A stretch of DNA of 64,000 nt from Plantago ovata (GCA_028274465.1 CM051455.1:99022365-99086364), one strand, 5' to 3'; shown: positions 12,948-24,322, numbered from the stretch's first letter. Numbers and translations are program-made. The notes: a model not told the origin generated them from the sequence alone.

Positions 12948-15087
12948 ATATATCCATATGAACCAACTCAAAAACAAAAGAAGCATTAGAAGAACTAACT
13001 GGAAATTGTAATCTCTTTTGCTTGCTATTGCTATAATGACATATATCACACACAAACATATCATTGCATTTATGTAATTGCAAACTTGGCATACTACACA
13101 GCTTTGCAACAGGCAGATGCCCTAACCTATCATGCCAGAGTTTACACAATCAGCATTATTCAAAACTAAATTCACAGAGTTTACAGGAATAGAATCAATA
13201 ATGGAAACATGAGTTCTTTCATCAGAAACAGTATCAATCTTCTTTTCATGACAAGTAGGAGGTCTGAATCTATATAAGCCATGTTGTAAATCAGCAGAAC
13301 CAAGTATTTTGAGGCTTTTCATGTCCTACAGAAAACAAGTAGAGGAAACAATGTTCACTTTTACTTGCCTTGCTTTCGTTGGGTGAGACACAGAAAGTAA
13401 ATTATAAGAGAAAGTAGGCACATAAAGCACATCTTGAAGAATAATCTCATTTGTAAGTCTAACAGTCCCCTTTAAAGTTGCTTTAATAACTGCACCATTA
13501 GGCAATTGAACATTTATGCAGACAGATAAAGGCACATACAAAAACATGGATTTATCACATATCATATGATCAGAAGCTCCTGTGTCAAAAATCCAAATAT
13601 TATTAGTACTAGAGACAGAGAAATGGCCACAACCGCATGGTGATCAGAGCTTGCTAACTGCTTGCTTTGTTTCATGAACTTCAGAATTTTAGCATACATA
13701 TTTGGATCAAGGAACTCATCATCACTGTCAGACTCTCCTGAAACTTTCACAGCTGCATTTTCCATATGCTTGTAGTTGTTGTTATACTGTCCACTTGAAC
13801 CTCCTTTCTTTGGTCCCTTCCAATTTGGTGGATACCCCAGCTTCTCAAAGCATCTGTCATAAGTGTGTCCAATCTTCTTGCATTAGGTACAGTAAAAAGG
13901 TTTCTTCTCCCTATTCCCATAACACTGGGCAACAACAATAGCACCACTACTATTCTCTGAGTTGTTAGAAACCGGCTGAGAGTTAGCATTTTCAGGTTGA
14001 GACACCGTCATTGCCATAGACTCGTTACTAACTCCAGTAGAATTACTATGCAAAGCCCTTTGACTCTCTTCTTGTTGCAATAGATTGTAAACATGGAACA
14101 GTGTTGCAGTAGGCAATATCAACATAACATGACTCCTCAAAGCCCTGTAAGAATCATTCAGTCCTACCAAAAATTTGAGAATTCCATCTTTCTGCTGCAA
14201 CTTAAGCATCTCAGCCCCAACATTACACTTGCAACCTGATGACAGTGTTTTTTAAACTATCATTCGGTTCTTTTTCACCAATTTAGCTATCCTCTAGCAT
14301 GCATTTTAGTGCATTTTGTTAGAATAGTGTCACGTTTCCATTTTCTTTGTTATTTTCAGGATTTAGGTGAAAATCGCACTTTTGGATATGAATCAAGGCG
14401 AAGCATTGAAGTTTTGGTGCAACGAGATCACCCGTGGTGTGTCAAGGAGTACCGGGACATGTTTCCAGGCCAAATGACCGAGTTTCGGAGCTCAAAAACG
14501 TGTCCAAGGCCAAAAATCGAAGATTTGAAGGAAGAAAAGCACGGGCAACTCTCTGCCCGTGCCAGGCGCACCGCCTAGCACCCCAGGCGGTCCGCCTGGG
14601 AGGTTTTGACAGCTACTATATATATTTTGTAAAGTTGCAAATTTTCAGATCTTAGATCATAATTTTGCAGACATAAACCCTAAAGTTTGTTCTAGGTATT
14701 TTTTCTCTTAGAACTACTTTATCTTAGCAATTTGGAGCACCAAGGTAGATATTTGGACATATTTTGATCTCACCTTGCTAGAAACTTGTGAGTTTAGCAA
14801 TTCACAGGAGATTGACAACCGTCGGTGGTAACTTTGTATCTCACCTTTTTCATACTCTATCTTTCAATTCAATTATGTTTTCATCTATGATTGTTTGTGT
14901 TGATTTCGATTTTGATATGAGTAGCTAAGTTTCTAGTTGGTGATAGTATGTAAATTCATAGCTAGGGTTCGTATTGTGCATGATTGAGTTTCTGAGTCTT
15001 TTACTTGTATAATTGATTTATTTGATTCTTTGATCCGACTAAGCCAAATATCTTCGTAAAAAAAGTGTTAGAAACACTAGGACAATT

Positions 15088-16285
15088 TGATGAATGTGTA
15101 TTTTACACTTTCATTTCAGTCTTTTTCACATATTTTAGCTATCCTCTATGTTAATTAGCTATATTCTAGTGCATTTTATTAGAATAGTGTCACGTTTCCC
15201 TTTAGTTTGTATTTTACAGGTTTTGGGTGAAAAACGAGGTTTTCCGGGCAATTATATTGAAGTAGACAAGGAATTGGTGTTCCGAAGGCCTAATTGGAGT
15301 ATCTAAAAGATTCCGAATAGGATTTGAAGTCTCGGGGTCGAGTCTAAAGGCTAAAAGGTCACTAGAAGGCAAAAACTGAGTCCGAAAAGGGGAAGAAATC
15401 CAAAAACGCGTCGAAAACGCGTATCTGGCCGAAAAAAGCTCCCGGGCGAGTCGCCCGGGACGTGGGGCGATTCGCCCCAGACCAGGCGAATCGCCCGATG
15501 TGTGGGGCCCTTCGCCCCACACCTCCCGAATACCTATATATAGTTGCTCAATTTTCTCCATTTTTCATACTTTTCCAGACCTTTTCTCTCACCTTTCTCA
15601 GTTGTTTTAGGTAGGAATTCTCCAGAGCCTGTTCTGGGGGTTCTTAGCTTAGGAGATACTTTTTCTTAGCAGTTTGGAGCTTGTAAGATCGCGATTCTTC
15701 GGAGATTGACAACCTTCGGTAACATTGTATCTTATAGTTTTTCTATTTATATTTATATATCTTTCATCATGTTTTCAATCATTCGTGGTATGATTTCTGT
15801 TGATTGTATGACATCTATGAGTAGCTAAACTTCTCGTTGGTGATAGTATGTGATTTCTTAGCGAAGGGTTAATAATTATGCTAATGGCTATATCGCGCAT
15901 TATACCTAGAGTTATTGCTTTATTTCTTTGATCTACCTAAACCTCTATCTTCGTAGTGTTGAATAATTACGGAACACAACTGGACAATTCTTTGATCAAA
16001 GATCTCTATCCAAAACCGGGGAATTAATGCATGATTATTAACCTGCTATGCTTTGAATGACCATACTATCACCAATCTACATTATCTGTTAAGAAAAACC
16101 TTTGCTAAGTCGTCTGTTGATTTATATTCTTAAGTTAGATTAGATAAAGCTAGTTATAGTCCTTAGAGATCGACACTCGAGGTTATTCTACTGCTACACT
16201 ACGGTTTTCGTTGTAGTTGTGAATTGCCTTTGGCTAAATACAAATTTATTTGATTAATTAGAATCTGACAAATTCCGGTTCATCA
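15088..16285 (+). repeat. 5' LTR of the gag-only element
   Basis: The LTR has TG...CA ends and a TATA box (TATATATA, 15535-15542). Immediately upstream is a series of four short GC-rich hairpins (15441-15459, 15463-15479, 15485-15495, 15500-15522) built on GGGCGA/TCGCCC arms. The 3' end abuts the primer site. Confidence 0.9.
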
Positions 16286-16613
16286 AATTGGCGCCGTTGC
16301 CGGGGACTATACTCCTTTTTCTGTTTAGCTTATTTATATTTTCAGCATTCAGTTCACTGCAGAAGAAGAGGCTTTGGGGGTTTGCTCTCAGAAAATCTCA
16401 CTTTCTTACCCTATTTCTTCCCCCCTATCTTTTTCAGAAAATTCATCTAATCTGATCTCGGTTACTTTGCGTGCTTGTGCTCTCGAAGTTCTTGATTACA
16501 TTGTGTTTGTTTGCACTCTTTGTGATTTTCTTTGCAAATTTTTGTTTTTCTTTTGTGGATTCTGCTCCTTGGTTTCTTGTTTCCTCGTGTGCAGAAACTA
16601 ATCATAAGAAAGG

Positions 16614-17369
16614 ATGAGTCAACCTCCGTTGCCCCGGTATGTGATGCCTCGAGGGCCTTGCATAACATTGGATGACGATTGCAGGAATTATGACTTTGAT
16701 CCTTCGTACTACTCCATTCTCTCCACGTTTTCAATGGGTGATGATCCAAGAGGGTTCTTAGACACGTACGAGGAAGGAGTGTTGAGGATACCTCGTGAGA
16801 ATGAGGAGGGGGTTATTTTATCACATGAGCAACTTTGTATGAGAGGATTTATGGGAGCCTTGAAAGGGTACGCTCGAAGATGGCTCAGAATCCCGCCGGA
16901 GGAATCGTTGCGCACTTGGGGTGAAGTAACCAGCAAGTTTCTGGAACATTGGGATAGGGACTCACCTCCCGGGTCAAGGGTATGGACGTCTCGCTTTAGT
17001 AGTCAGCCACCAGAAATCGACATTGCCGATGAAGAGGAATGTGGAGAAGAATCCATTGATGAAGTCTCCTCAGTGCTTAGCTTGGATTCCACGTCCTTAC
17101 TTGCGGATGTCGAGGTTGTTGGTCAAGAAGAAGTCGTGGAGGAAGTGATAACTGAATCCATTGCTTCATTTGAGTCAGAAGGTGATGGCGTGAGTTGTGT
17201 TGAGGTCGAGGAGTCAATCTCTGAAGATTTTGGGATCTTTGAATCAATTGCGGCAGATACTCTTGATCTTGACTCCTACGTTCTGATCCATGCACCCACC
17301 TATGAGTCCCAAAGGAGTTTTGATCCCCTTCTTTTTATTTTCCATCTGATTCCCTTAGTTATTTTTTGA
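16614..17369 (+). CDS. Gag-like protein of the gag-only element
   Basis: This is a 251-codon frame with its ATG 325 bp downstream of the primer site. Residues about 35-125 resemble the retrotransposon gag core (Pfam Retrotrans_gag type): the YDFDPSYYSILSTFSMGDDP segment leads into a helical part with ALKGYARRWLR and TWGEVTSKFLEHW, where plant gags have a conserved W...L followed by TWxE...F. Residues about 140-230 are very acidic and rich in E, S and V, with no zinc knuckle. No enzyme domain follows. I infer a structural capsid-type protein. It is short for an Athila gag, so the C-terminal nucleocapsid part seems to be absent, as in many non-autonomous elements. Whether it is still translated is unknown. 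Confidence 0.7.
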   Translation: MSQPPLPRYVMPRGPCITLDDDCRNYDFDPSYYSILSTFSMGDDPRGFLDTYEEGVLRIPRENEEGVILSHEQLCMRGFMGALKGYARRWLRIPPEESLRTWGEVTSKFLEHWDRDSPPGSRVWTSRFSSQPPEIDIADEEECGEESIDEVSSVLSLDSTSLLADVEVVGQEEVVEEVITESIASFESEGDGVSCVEVEESISEDFGIFESIAADTLDLDSYVLIHAPTYESQRSFDPLLFIFHLIPLVIF

Positions 17370-18192
17370 TTTTGTTTTTCTTGGTTTTGTTAATTTTAGT
17401 TTTCAGGGAATCGTGGACTTGCTTGAGCAGATACGGAGAGGAGCCAAAGATGGTTCCCAAGATACGAGGAGAAATGGAACGGATGCACAAGATTCGTTTC
17501 CATTTGATAATGGATAACATTAGTGGTAATGATCTCCTGTCTGACATGTGGAGGGACTATTTTGGGGATTTCAATCCCGATAATTAGTCTTTTCACATGT
17601 CCACTCTCAGCCGACCAAGGCCAAACCGTTCGGTAACATCTAGTATCACTTTTTATGTACTCATTCTCTTTTGCTAGGGGCTAGCTTAAGTTTCATGACG
17701 GGGATGGGATGTGAACCATGATGTTAAGTATTGTTTGGTTTTGTGTTGATTGGTATCTTGTTTTTTAATTGCATTTGCACGTTTACTGCTTTCTTAGTTT
17801 ATAGGTTGCATACACTACATTCATCCTAGGATAGTCTTGCATGTTTTATGTGGAGTTTATTGCCAAATGTTTTGAACTTTTTTATGGGGTAGATTAACTA
17901 ATTATGTCATTAATCATATGCTTCATCTCTATGAATATGTTTGAGTTTTTTTCGCTTGGCCTGTCACATTTATGTTTGCACTTAGTTAAGTTTGGTAGTC
18001 TCGACATCACTTAGTGGTGTTTTCTCTACTGCGGTTCACGAAGGCCTTTATATTAGGATGATGCATGTTAGGATCTTATGGTTGTTTTCCCGAGTAATTA
18101 TGTACCTAAGAGGCAACGAGTCTTCACCTTGCTTTGAGATTGCTAAATGCCTAGGAAGGAGGTAGTGTGAGATTGTGTGATCCTTTATTTGC

Positions 18193-18329
18193 AACCTATT
18201 CTTCCGAATAGGTTTGGGGAGGGGGTTACGCTATCGTTAGACTTGTTTTTCGTTTTTCAATTTTGTGTTGTGAGTTTATTTTTCCTTTTTCATAAATTTT
18301 GTACTCCAATCTATTCTTTCGAATAGATT
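18193..18329 (+). repeat. Paired hairpins with compensating base change
   Basis: Two 22-base units occur at 18193-18214 and 18308-18329. Each has a 9-bp stem and a 4-base loop: AACCTATTC/GAATAGGTT, and AATCTATTC/GAATAGATT. A C-G pair in the first is a T-A pair in the second. Each is followed directly by TGGGGAGG. They lie in the non-coding 3' part of the gag-only element. Confidence 0.7.
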
Positions 18330-18384
18330 TGGGGAGGTCGTTTGTGTGTCATTTCTACTTTCTTTTTCGTTGTGCTACTGCTGG

Positions 18385-18530
18385 CCAAAAAAATCGAAAA
18401 AAAGGAAAAAGAAAAATTCCCGAAAAAAAAGAGAAAAAAAACTGGAAAAGAAAAAAAAAGAAAAAAGAAGAAGAAGAAAAGACCCCAAAAAAGCAAAGGA
18501 GGGTCCAAAAAAAGAGCAAAAAGCAGTTTA
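18385..18530 (+). repeat. Purine-only low-complexity tract
   Basis: About 145 bases are almost all A and G, with A-runs of up to eight, on the plus strand of the gag-only element. The overlapping lysine-rich reading frames in three registers are a consequence of the composition and not genes. Confidence 0.8.
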
Positions 18531-19114
18531 GCACAGTGTTGTCTCATTTTTCAATTTTTGTAATGTTCGTAATCGTGTTGTAATTTTTGTCTTTTTTGAG
18601 TATCATCTGTTCTAGACCACCCTCGTCCTGCCATTCAGGAAGTGGTGAATAGCTTAAGGCTTTGCTTGAGAGATGGGTAGAATAGGGGAGTGTTATCTTT
18701 TTCAGGGAACCCTCCTTCGTTTGATGAGAGCCAGTATTGGTTCGACCTCTTTGAGGAAAAGTCTTAACCTGGTGAACAACAGTAAGTCCTCAGTTTCATA
18801 GGCGCGGGAAAACCATTCGTATTTTAACATGTTTCATTACGTCGTCACTGACTAGGTCCAGGTAGAGAATGTTACGAGAGACTATCTTGTCTTGACATAA
18901 GTGCTTATGTGAATGTGTATGAGTCAATCGAGACATTCTTCAACCTGTATTCATGTTATGATTTGTATGGTTTTTGTTCATATGTTTTTTGATAGATTCA
19001 ATAGATTAGTTCATTTTATTTGGCATGAGACTCAATTTTTTGTGTTGCATTGTTTTTTGCATTAGAGTCTAGATTAGTTGCTTGAGGACAAGCAAAGGTT
19101 CGGTCTAGGGAGTT

Positions 19115-20293
19115 TGATGAATGTGTATTTTAAACTTTCATTTGAGTCTTTTTCACCTATTTTAGCTATCCTCTAAGTTAATTTAGCTATATTTTAGTGC
19201 ATTTTATTAGAATAGTGTCACGTTTCCCTTTAGTTTGTATTTTACAGGTTTTGGGTGAAAAACGAGGTTTTCCGGGCAATTATATTGAAGTAGACAAGGA
19301 ATTGGTGTTTCGAAGGCCTAATTGGAGTATCTGAAAGATTCCGGATAGGATTTGAAGTCTAGGGATCGAGTCTGAAGGCTAAAAGGTCACTAGAAGGCAA
19401 AAACCGAGTCCGAAAAGGGGAATAAATCCAATAACGCGTCGAAAACGCGTATCTGGCCGAAAAAGCTCCCGGGCGAGTCGCCCGGGACGTGGGGCGAATC
19501 GCCCGGTGTGTGGGGCCCTTCGCCCCACACCTCCCGAATACCTATATATAGTTGCTCAGTTTTCTCCGTTTTTCATACTTTTCCAGACCTTTTCTCTCAC
19601 CTTTCTCAGTAGTTTTAGGTAGGAATTCTCCAGAGCTTGTTCTGGGGGTTCTTAGCTTAGGAGATACTTTTTCTTAGCAGTTTGGAGCTTGTAAGATCGC
19701 GATTCTTCGGAGATTGACAACCTTCGATAACATTGTATCTTACAGTTTTTCTATTTATATTTATATATCTTTCATCATGTTTTCATTGATTCGTGGTATG
19801 ATTTATGTTGATTGCATGACATCTATGAGTAGCTAAACTTCTCGTTGGTGATAGTATGTGATTTCTTAGCGAAGGGTTAATAATTATGCTAATGGCTATA
19901 TCGCGCATTATACCTAGAGTTATTGCTTTATTTCTTTGATCTATCTAAATCTCTATCTTCGTAGTGTTGAATAATTACGGAACACAACTGGACAATTCTT
20001 TGATCAAAGATCTCTATCCAAAACCGGGGAATTTATGCATGATTATTAACCTGCTATGCTTTGAATGACCATACTATCACCAATCTACATTATCTGTTAA
20101 GAAAAACCTTTGCTAAGTCGTCTGTTGATTTATATTCTTAAGTTAGATTAGATAAAGCTAGTTATAGTCCTTAGAGATCGACACTCGAGGTTATTCTACT
20201 GCTACACTACGGTTTTCGTTGTAGTTGTGAATTGCCTTTGGTTAAATACAAATTTATTTGATTAATTAGAATCTGACAAATTCCGATTCATCA
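19115..20293 (+). repeat. 3' LTR of the gag-only element
   Basis: This is a copy of the 15088-16285 LTR at about 97% identity. It is preceded by the sequence GGTCTAGGGAG, the likely polypurine site. The TATA box is at 19543-19550. It carries one fewer GC-rich hairpin than the 5' LTR. Confidence 0.9.
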
Positions 20294-22794
20294 CAATTCA
20301 AGATCATCGATTCAATATTTATAATTATCAAGTACTGCTTGAACTAAGCCTGACAACCTTAGCCAAGTATTATTATAGATAGGAAGCTTTCAAAATACAC
20401 GTCTACAAATCTGTCTTTTGGTGTTTGTTAATTTGAATTACTTTTAAAGCAGTACGCGTTGCACTTTTATGTATAATTAGAACCCGATGCTTAGAATGAG
20501 CATACTATCACCAACTCTCATTATATATTGTTAAGTTAAGCTAAGTCAAATTTGTTTTCTGAATTTATAATAGTTATTTAGTTAAAGCTAGTTAAGTCGC
20601 TAGAGATCGACACTCGAGGTCATCTTACCTCTGCACTACGTGTTTTGTGTAGTTGTGAGTTACCTTTGGCTTTCAAACAAATTTATTTGATGTTCGAGTC
20701 TGCCAATCTCGTTCATCACAACCAGAGCATTTACATGTATGAATAGGCGTAAAACTTATAAACTCATCCCATAGAACCTTGAAATTATTGTAATAGACAC
20801 TAACATGCAAATTTCCTTGAGAAAGAGTATTAAGTTGTTTCTCAATATGCAAAACTCTAGTGCCATCAACCTTTGTGTATCTACACTCAAGATCATCCCA
20901 AACTTCTTCTGAACCAGTAAAATACAACATAGAATTTCTTATTTCCTTATGACAGAGTTGAGTAACCAAGAAAGTACCAGATAGTTTGCCCTTTCCCAAG
21001 CCGTCTTGTCAACATCATCTGCATCTTTTGCTGGTTTCTTCAATTTGCCGTTAATGAAACCCAACCTTATTTTTCATAATCAATTGGTTCTTCACATTAT
21101 GGCTCCAGCCCACATAATCGCTCCCATCACATAGTTCGTTGACAATTCGAGTTCGTTGACAATTCGAGTTCCTGCACCGTCACCCGGATGTATGAAGTAG
21201 GGGAAGTCGAATCCTCAGTTGGATTTGTCTTTGCCATGATAACAGTATCAAGAAACCACGGAAACAAGGGTTTTCAAAGAAATTTCAGAAAGGGGAAAAA
21301 TACTCAGAAACAAGTAGTTTACTGAATACCAACAAAAGCACCAAAAACAAAGAGATAAGAAAGTTCTACGATTCAATAGAAATCACAGAAAACAAACAAA
21401 AAAATCTCTCAGAAATCGAGCAAGAGCAGAATGCGGAAGCAACAACATGATCGAACAGCAAACAAGAATCTACACGATTTGCTACCATAACAACAAGTGA
21501 AAAACTTCAACAATTGTCGAAGTAGAAATTATATTGAATTGAATGTTTGAATTACAAGATGAAGTGAAATTTCTCTCACTAGAAAACAAAGAATTCACTA
21601 GATGAAGAAAACGAAAACAGACTTCTGCTCTTATAAATACAAATGAGACAGAAGGAAACATAATCTACAGAGGTACAGGCAGTAAAGCGTAATGTGCAAT
21701 ACAATGAGTTGTACAGATTCTTATTTGCACATAAGTCCCTCAAGTCTTCTTTTCTTCTGTTCAACCCACAATGCTTGATATTGTCTAATATTTCTCAGTC
21801 TCAAATATCACAGGTTATGGTCAGGTTGTACAATTTTTAGATATGGGTGTCTTCATACGATGAAGGACTTTTAGATATGGGTGTCTGCATAAGATGGACT
21901 ATATTTTAGATATACATGGGGTAAAGCCATGTGTAGCCATTGTGAGCAAGAGACTCTTTGGCTATGTTTAGAGAAGGGGATGGAATAGAGGTCGTTGTTG
22001 TTAAAATATCAAGGTATCTTGGAGATAGTCTAGCTAGTTAGTCTTTTGTTGTAATATATGAGAATTGTGTACTGGATTGTAATTAGTGTGGTTCTATTGG
22101 TTTTTAAAACTTTTGAATTTTCCAACCGGTTCTACTTTCGTTCGGAAATAAAATTTGTTTTCTCAAATTAGCATAGCGGCGAATTTGGAGAAGTGTGCTC
22201 AGTGGTGGGCGCCACAAAAATCAGAAGAAAAAAAAAAAAAAAAACCAAGTCAGAGAAAAATTAGGCATAAAATCAGTAAATAGTGTGAGCATGCATGTAT
22301 GTTATTTGGTTATTATATACTCACACGCGCGTGTGAAGCGTAATATTGTAGAACATTGTTGTTTTATTAAATAATATATTAAAATGAATAGAGTAAATAT
22401 ATAGTCTTCACATAATGACTTCAAACGTAACCAAAAAATAACTAATTCAGTAATTGAACGTAACATAAATGGTGTCCTATAAATGTATATAGTTTTTATA
22501 GTTATGCAATGAATAGTTTTGAATTGAACGATATTAGACATACGAAAAGTATTATTCCGATGAGTTAAAAACCATCTGATACATCTGTAGAGTTTGAAAA
22601 CATTCAACTTCGAAATCTGCAATGCAGCTTTCGCATGTTAATTGGTGTTCTTTATCAGTTGAATATATTGTCATGTGCGTGTTATATTTATTATTGGACG
22701 GAGGAAGTATGTATTTTTTCATAAGAACATATTACTATCATAAAATTTTGTGATAAAAAATAAAGATATAAGAAGATAATAAATAAAAAAGAAA

Positions 22795-22985
22795 AAATCA
22801 TACGTCAATAAGATTCGAACTCAACACCTTCAACTAAAATAATGACACAAATAATAGAGAAAAATCACGCTAACAGGATTTGAACCAAATACCTTCAATA
22901 AAAATAATAATACAAATAATGGAGAAAAACCACGCCAACAAGATTCGAACCCTACATCTTTTTAATTAAATAATGACACATGTAC
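22795..22985. repeat. Degenerate tandem repeat, about 65 bp, three copies
   Basis: Three imperfect copies, with landmarks at 22811, 22877 and 22941 (spacings 66 and 64), each contain AGATTCGAAC or a variant followed by an ACCTTC-like block, then AATAATGACACAAATAAT. On the minus strand the core reads GGTTCGAATC, which resembles the RNA polymerase III box B or tRNA T-arm consensus. There is no matching box A or cloverleaf, so no tRNA gene is called. Confidence 0.6.
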
Positions 22986-23139
22986 GCACGAGATTAAAAT
23001 TAAATAAGTAAGATCAATGGATTAAAATTGATTGGTACGTCAATCAATTCTGTTATTATATTACTTTATTTAAAACATGCTAATACCAATGAATTAGTTT
23101 TTTTATAAAGTAGCTCTTTTATAGTCAGAATAACCCCTT

Positions 23140-23205
23140 ATAAGAAAATTTTAAATTCCGGTGCACCAACCCTACAGATTATTCTGACCATATTTTAGAT
23201 AAGAG
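23140..23205 (+). repeat. Remnant resembling a Copia LTR 3' end
   Basis: AAGAAAATTTTAAATTCCG, then a CCAACCCTACAG block, then CTGACCATATTTT follows the same order as the last 60 bp of the LTRs ending at 12947 and starting (reversed) at 25575. It is too short and too diverged to assign a full element. Confidence 0.4.
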
Positions 23206-23797
23206 TGCTTGAACATGAGGCTATGCGAGGTCCCAAATCCGAGTTGTAACCTTATGTAGGTGCAAGTCGAAAGTTGGTGGTGAGGTGGTGTCCCCTGCAT
23301 AAACACGAAACAACATAATGATAGATCCTGAATAAACGAACTGAAATCATGACTATATGTATTCGCGCTTGGCTTGTTGAACATGATGATCAGGAACTAA
23401 TTATCAAGAAATTAATATAATGAAATCGTGGAGCAGAGGTGGAAAATGACTTTGCGTTGGAACAGAAGCTCAATGTCAACTTGCATTATTTGCTCCACCG
23501 GTTATAGCTCCACCAGATATGCTCCGATCGGAGCTTAAATCCAATTCCACTCGGGAGCTTCTTTTTCTTTTCTTTTTTTTTTTTGATAATGCCTTGTTGT
23601 TTCACTAAAATTGGAAAATTATAATAGTGTTTAGAACACTATTTGGCTGTTATGCGAGTCGAGCCTTATCGAGTACTCGACTCGGCTCGTTAAGGCTCGA
23701 GCTCGACTCGCTCGAGCCTAAAATGATGCTTGTTTCATTACCCAATCGAGCTCAGCTCGATAAATGCTCAACTCGACTTGTTAAGCTTGGATGTTAG

Positions 23798-24322
23798 TGA
23801 TGTGGGGATAAAGGGACCGACCCGAAACCACCGGTTCTCCCCCGAAAGTGTCAAACGCTCGGTCATGAAGGTAACTACCGCGATGGCCTATGATCAAACC
23901 GATGCGAAAGACAATACCGTCGAAGGGATAGAAAGATAATACCATCGAAGAGATAGGAAGGCAACGATGTTGAAGGACTAGCAAGGCGTGGTACCTCGTA
24001 CTGACCGGTTTGTCTCTTTGTCCGGGTAAAAGGAACATGTCACAGAGAAGGGACCCACTCCGTATCCTCTATAAATACCTCCATTCATTACGCCCACGAG
24101 ATCATTCTCTCAAGGCACATATTTACTGATATTTGCTCATGATATTTCCATCCACATTGAATTGAGTACGGCCTAACCAAGGTAGACCGTATCACCGTCC
24201 CCTCCCCTCTAACCCTCCCTTCACTGTAGGTACCGGAGTTTCACGGAGAACTTACTCAACCCAAGGACCATATGGGCCGAGAGATGATAGAGTAAGCCCT
24301 TGAACAGATTTTACCCTCATCA
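23798..24322 (+). repeat. 5' LTR of the outer Tat element, with TATA box
   Basis: A 525-bp LTR ends CCCTCATCA two bases before the primer-site region. The core promoter TATAAATA lies at 24070-24077, followed by CCTCCATTCATTACG. It pairs with the split 3' LTR 41488-41589 / 59904-60325. Confidence 0.9.

Larger units (their letters stand above)
15088..20293 (+). mobile_element. Gag-only (TR-GAG-type) LTR element with Athila-type primer site
   Basis: Two LTRs (15088-16285, 1198 bp; 19115-20293, 1179 bp) start TGATGAATGTG and end TTCATCA. The whole is flanked by CAATT (15083-15087 and 20294-20298). A primer site TGGCGCCGTTGCCGGGGA lies at 16289-16306, typical of Athila-type Gypsy elements primed by tRNA-Asp. 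The 2.8-kb interior has one long reading frame resembling a gag core and no protease, polymerase or integrase, so it must have moved with enzymes supplied by another element. I count about 32 LTR differences in 1.18 kb plus small indels, about 2.7%, roughly 1-2 million years. Apart from lacking pol, which is normal for this class, it looks structurally whole. Confidence 0.9.
14237..20718 (+). mobile_element. Solo LTR of an Athila-like family, split by a related gag-only element
   Basis: The block starts TGATGACAGTG, ends CTCGTTCATCA and is flanked by CAACC (14232-14236 and 20719-20723), with gag sequence of the outer Copia on both sides. Its own sequence is 14237-15087 plus 20299-20718, about 1.27 kb, and is interrupted by the element at 15088-20293. 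It resembles that element's LTR along its length: the same start, the TTAGCTATCCTCTA and GTGTCACGTTTCC blocks, and the same GATCGACACTCGAGGT block near the end. Divergence is much larger than between the inner element's two LTRs, so it is an older relative. No internal region remains. Confidence 0.85.
1..21770 (-). mobile_element. Ty1/Copia retrotransposon, outer host of the left nest; broken, runs off the left edge
   Basis: Copia-type coding sequence lies on the minus strand in pieces between later insertions. Reading rightward there is reverse transcriptase (1-405 and 2406 to about 2640), integrase with its C-terminal region (about 2930-3700), gag-pre-integrase and protease region (about 12950-13770) and gag (about 13780-14236 and 20724-21240). 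The order is right for Copia read leftward. A probable short 5' LTR lies at about 21498-21770; on the minus strand it starts TGTGGGTTGAAC and contains a TATA-like TATTTATAAG. A weak primer-site-like sequence sits beside it. The other LTR is outside the window, so a target duplication and an LTR age cannot be checked. The coding sequence has many breaks in addition to the three insertions. It is older than everything inserted into it. The Copia lineage was not assigned. Confidence 0.85.
21771..23640. other. Intergenic stretch without a recognisable gene
   Basis: The stretch is AT-rich. It contains an A-run near 22225-22243, a degenerate three-copy tandem repeat (about 22795-22985) and a scrap resembling the 3' end of the 2-kb Copia LTRs (about 23140-23200). 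The part 21780-22140 reads like transcribed non-coding DNA or a gene 3' end, but nothing in it supports a product. No convincing coding frame was found on either strand. Confidence 0.6.

Noticed and set aside
18299-18583. Lysine-rich frames in three registers
   Set aside because: They arise from the purine-only tract at 18385-18530 and have no gene-like composition or context.
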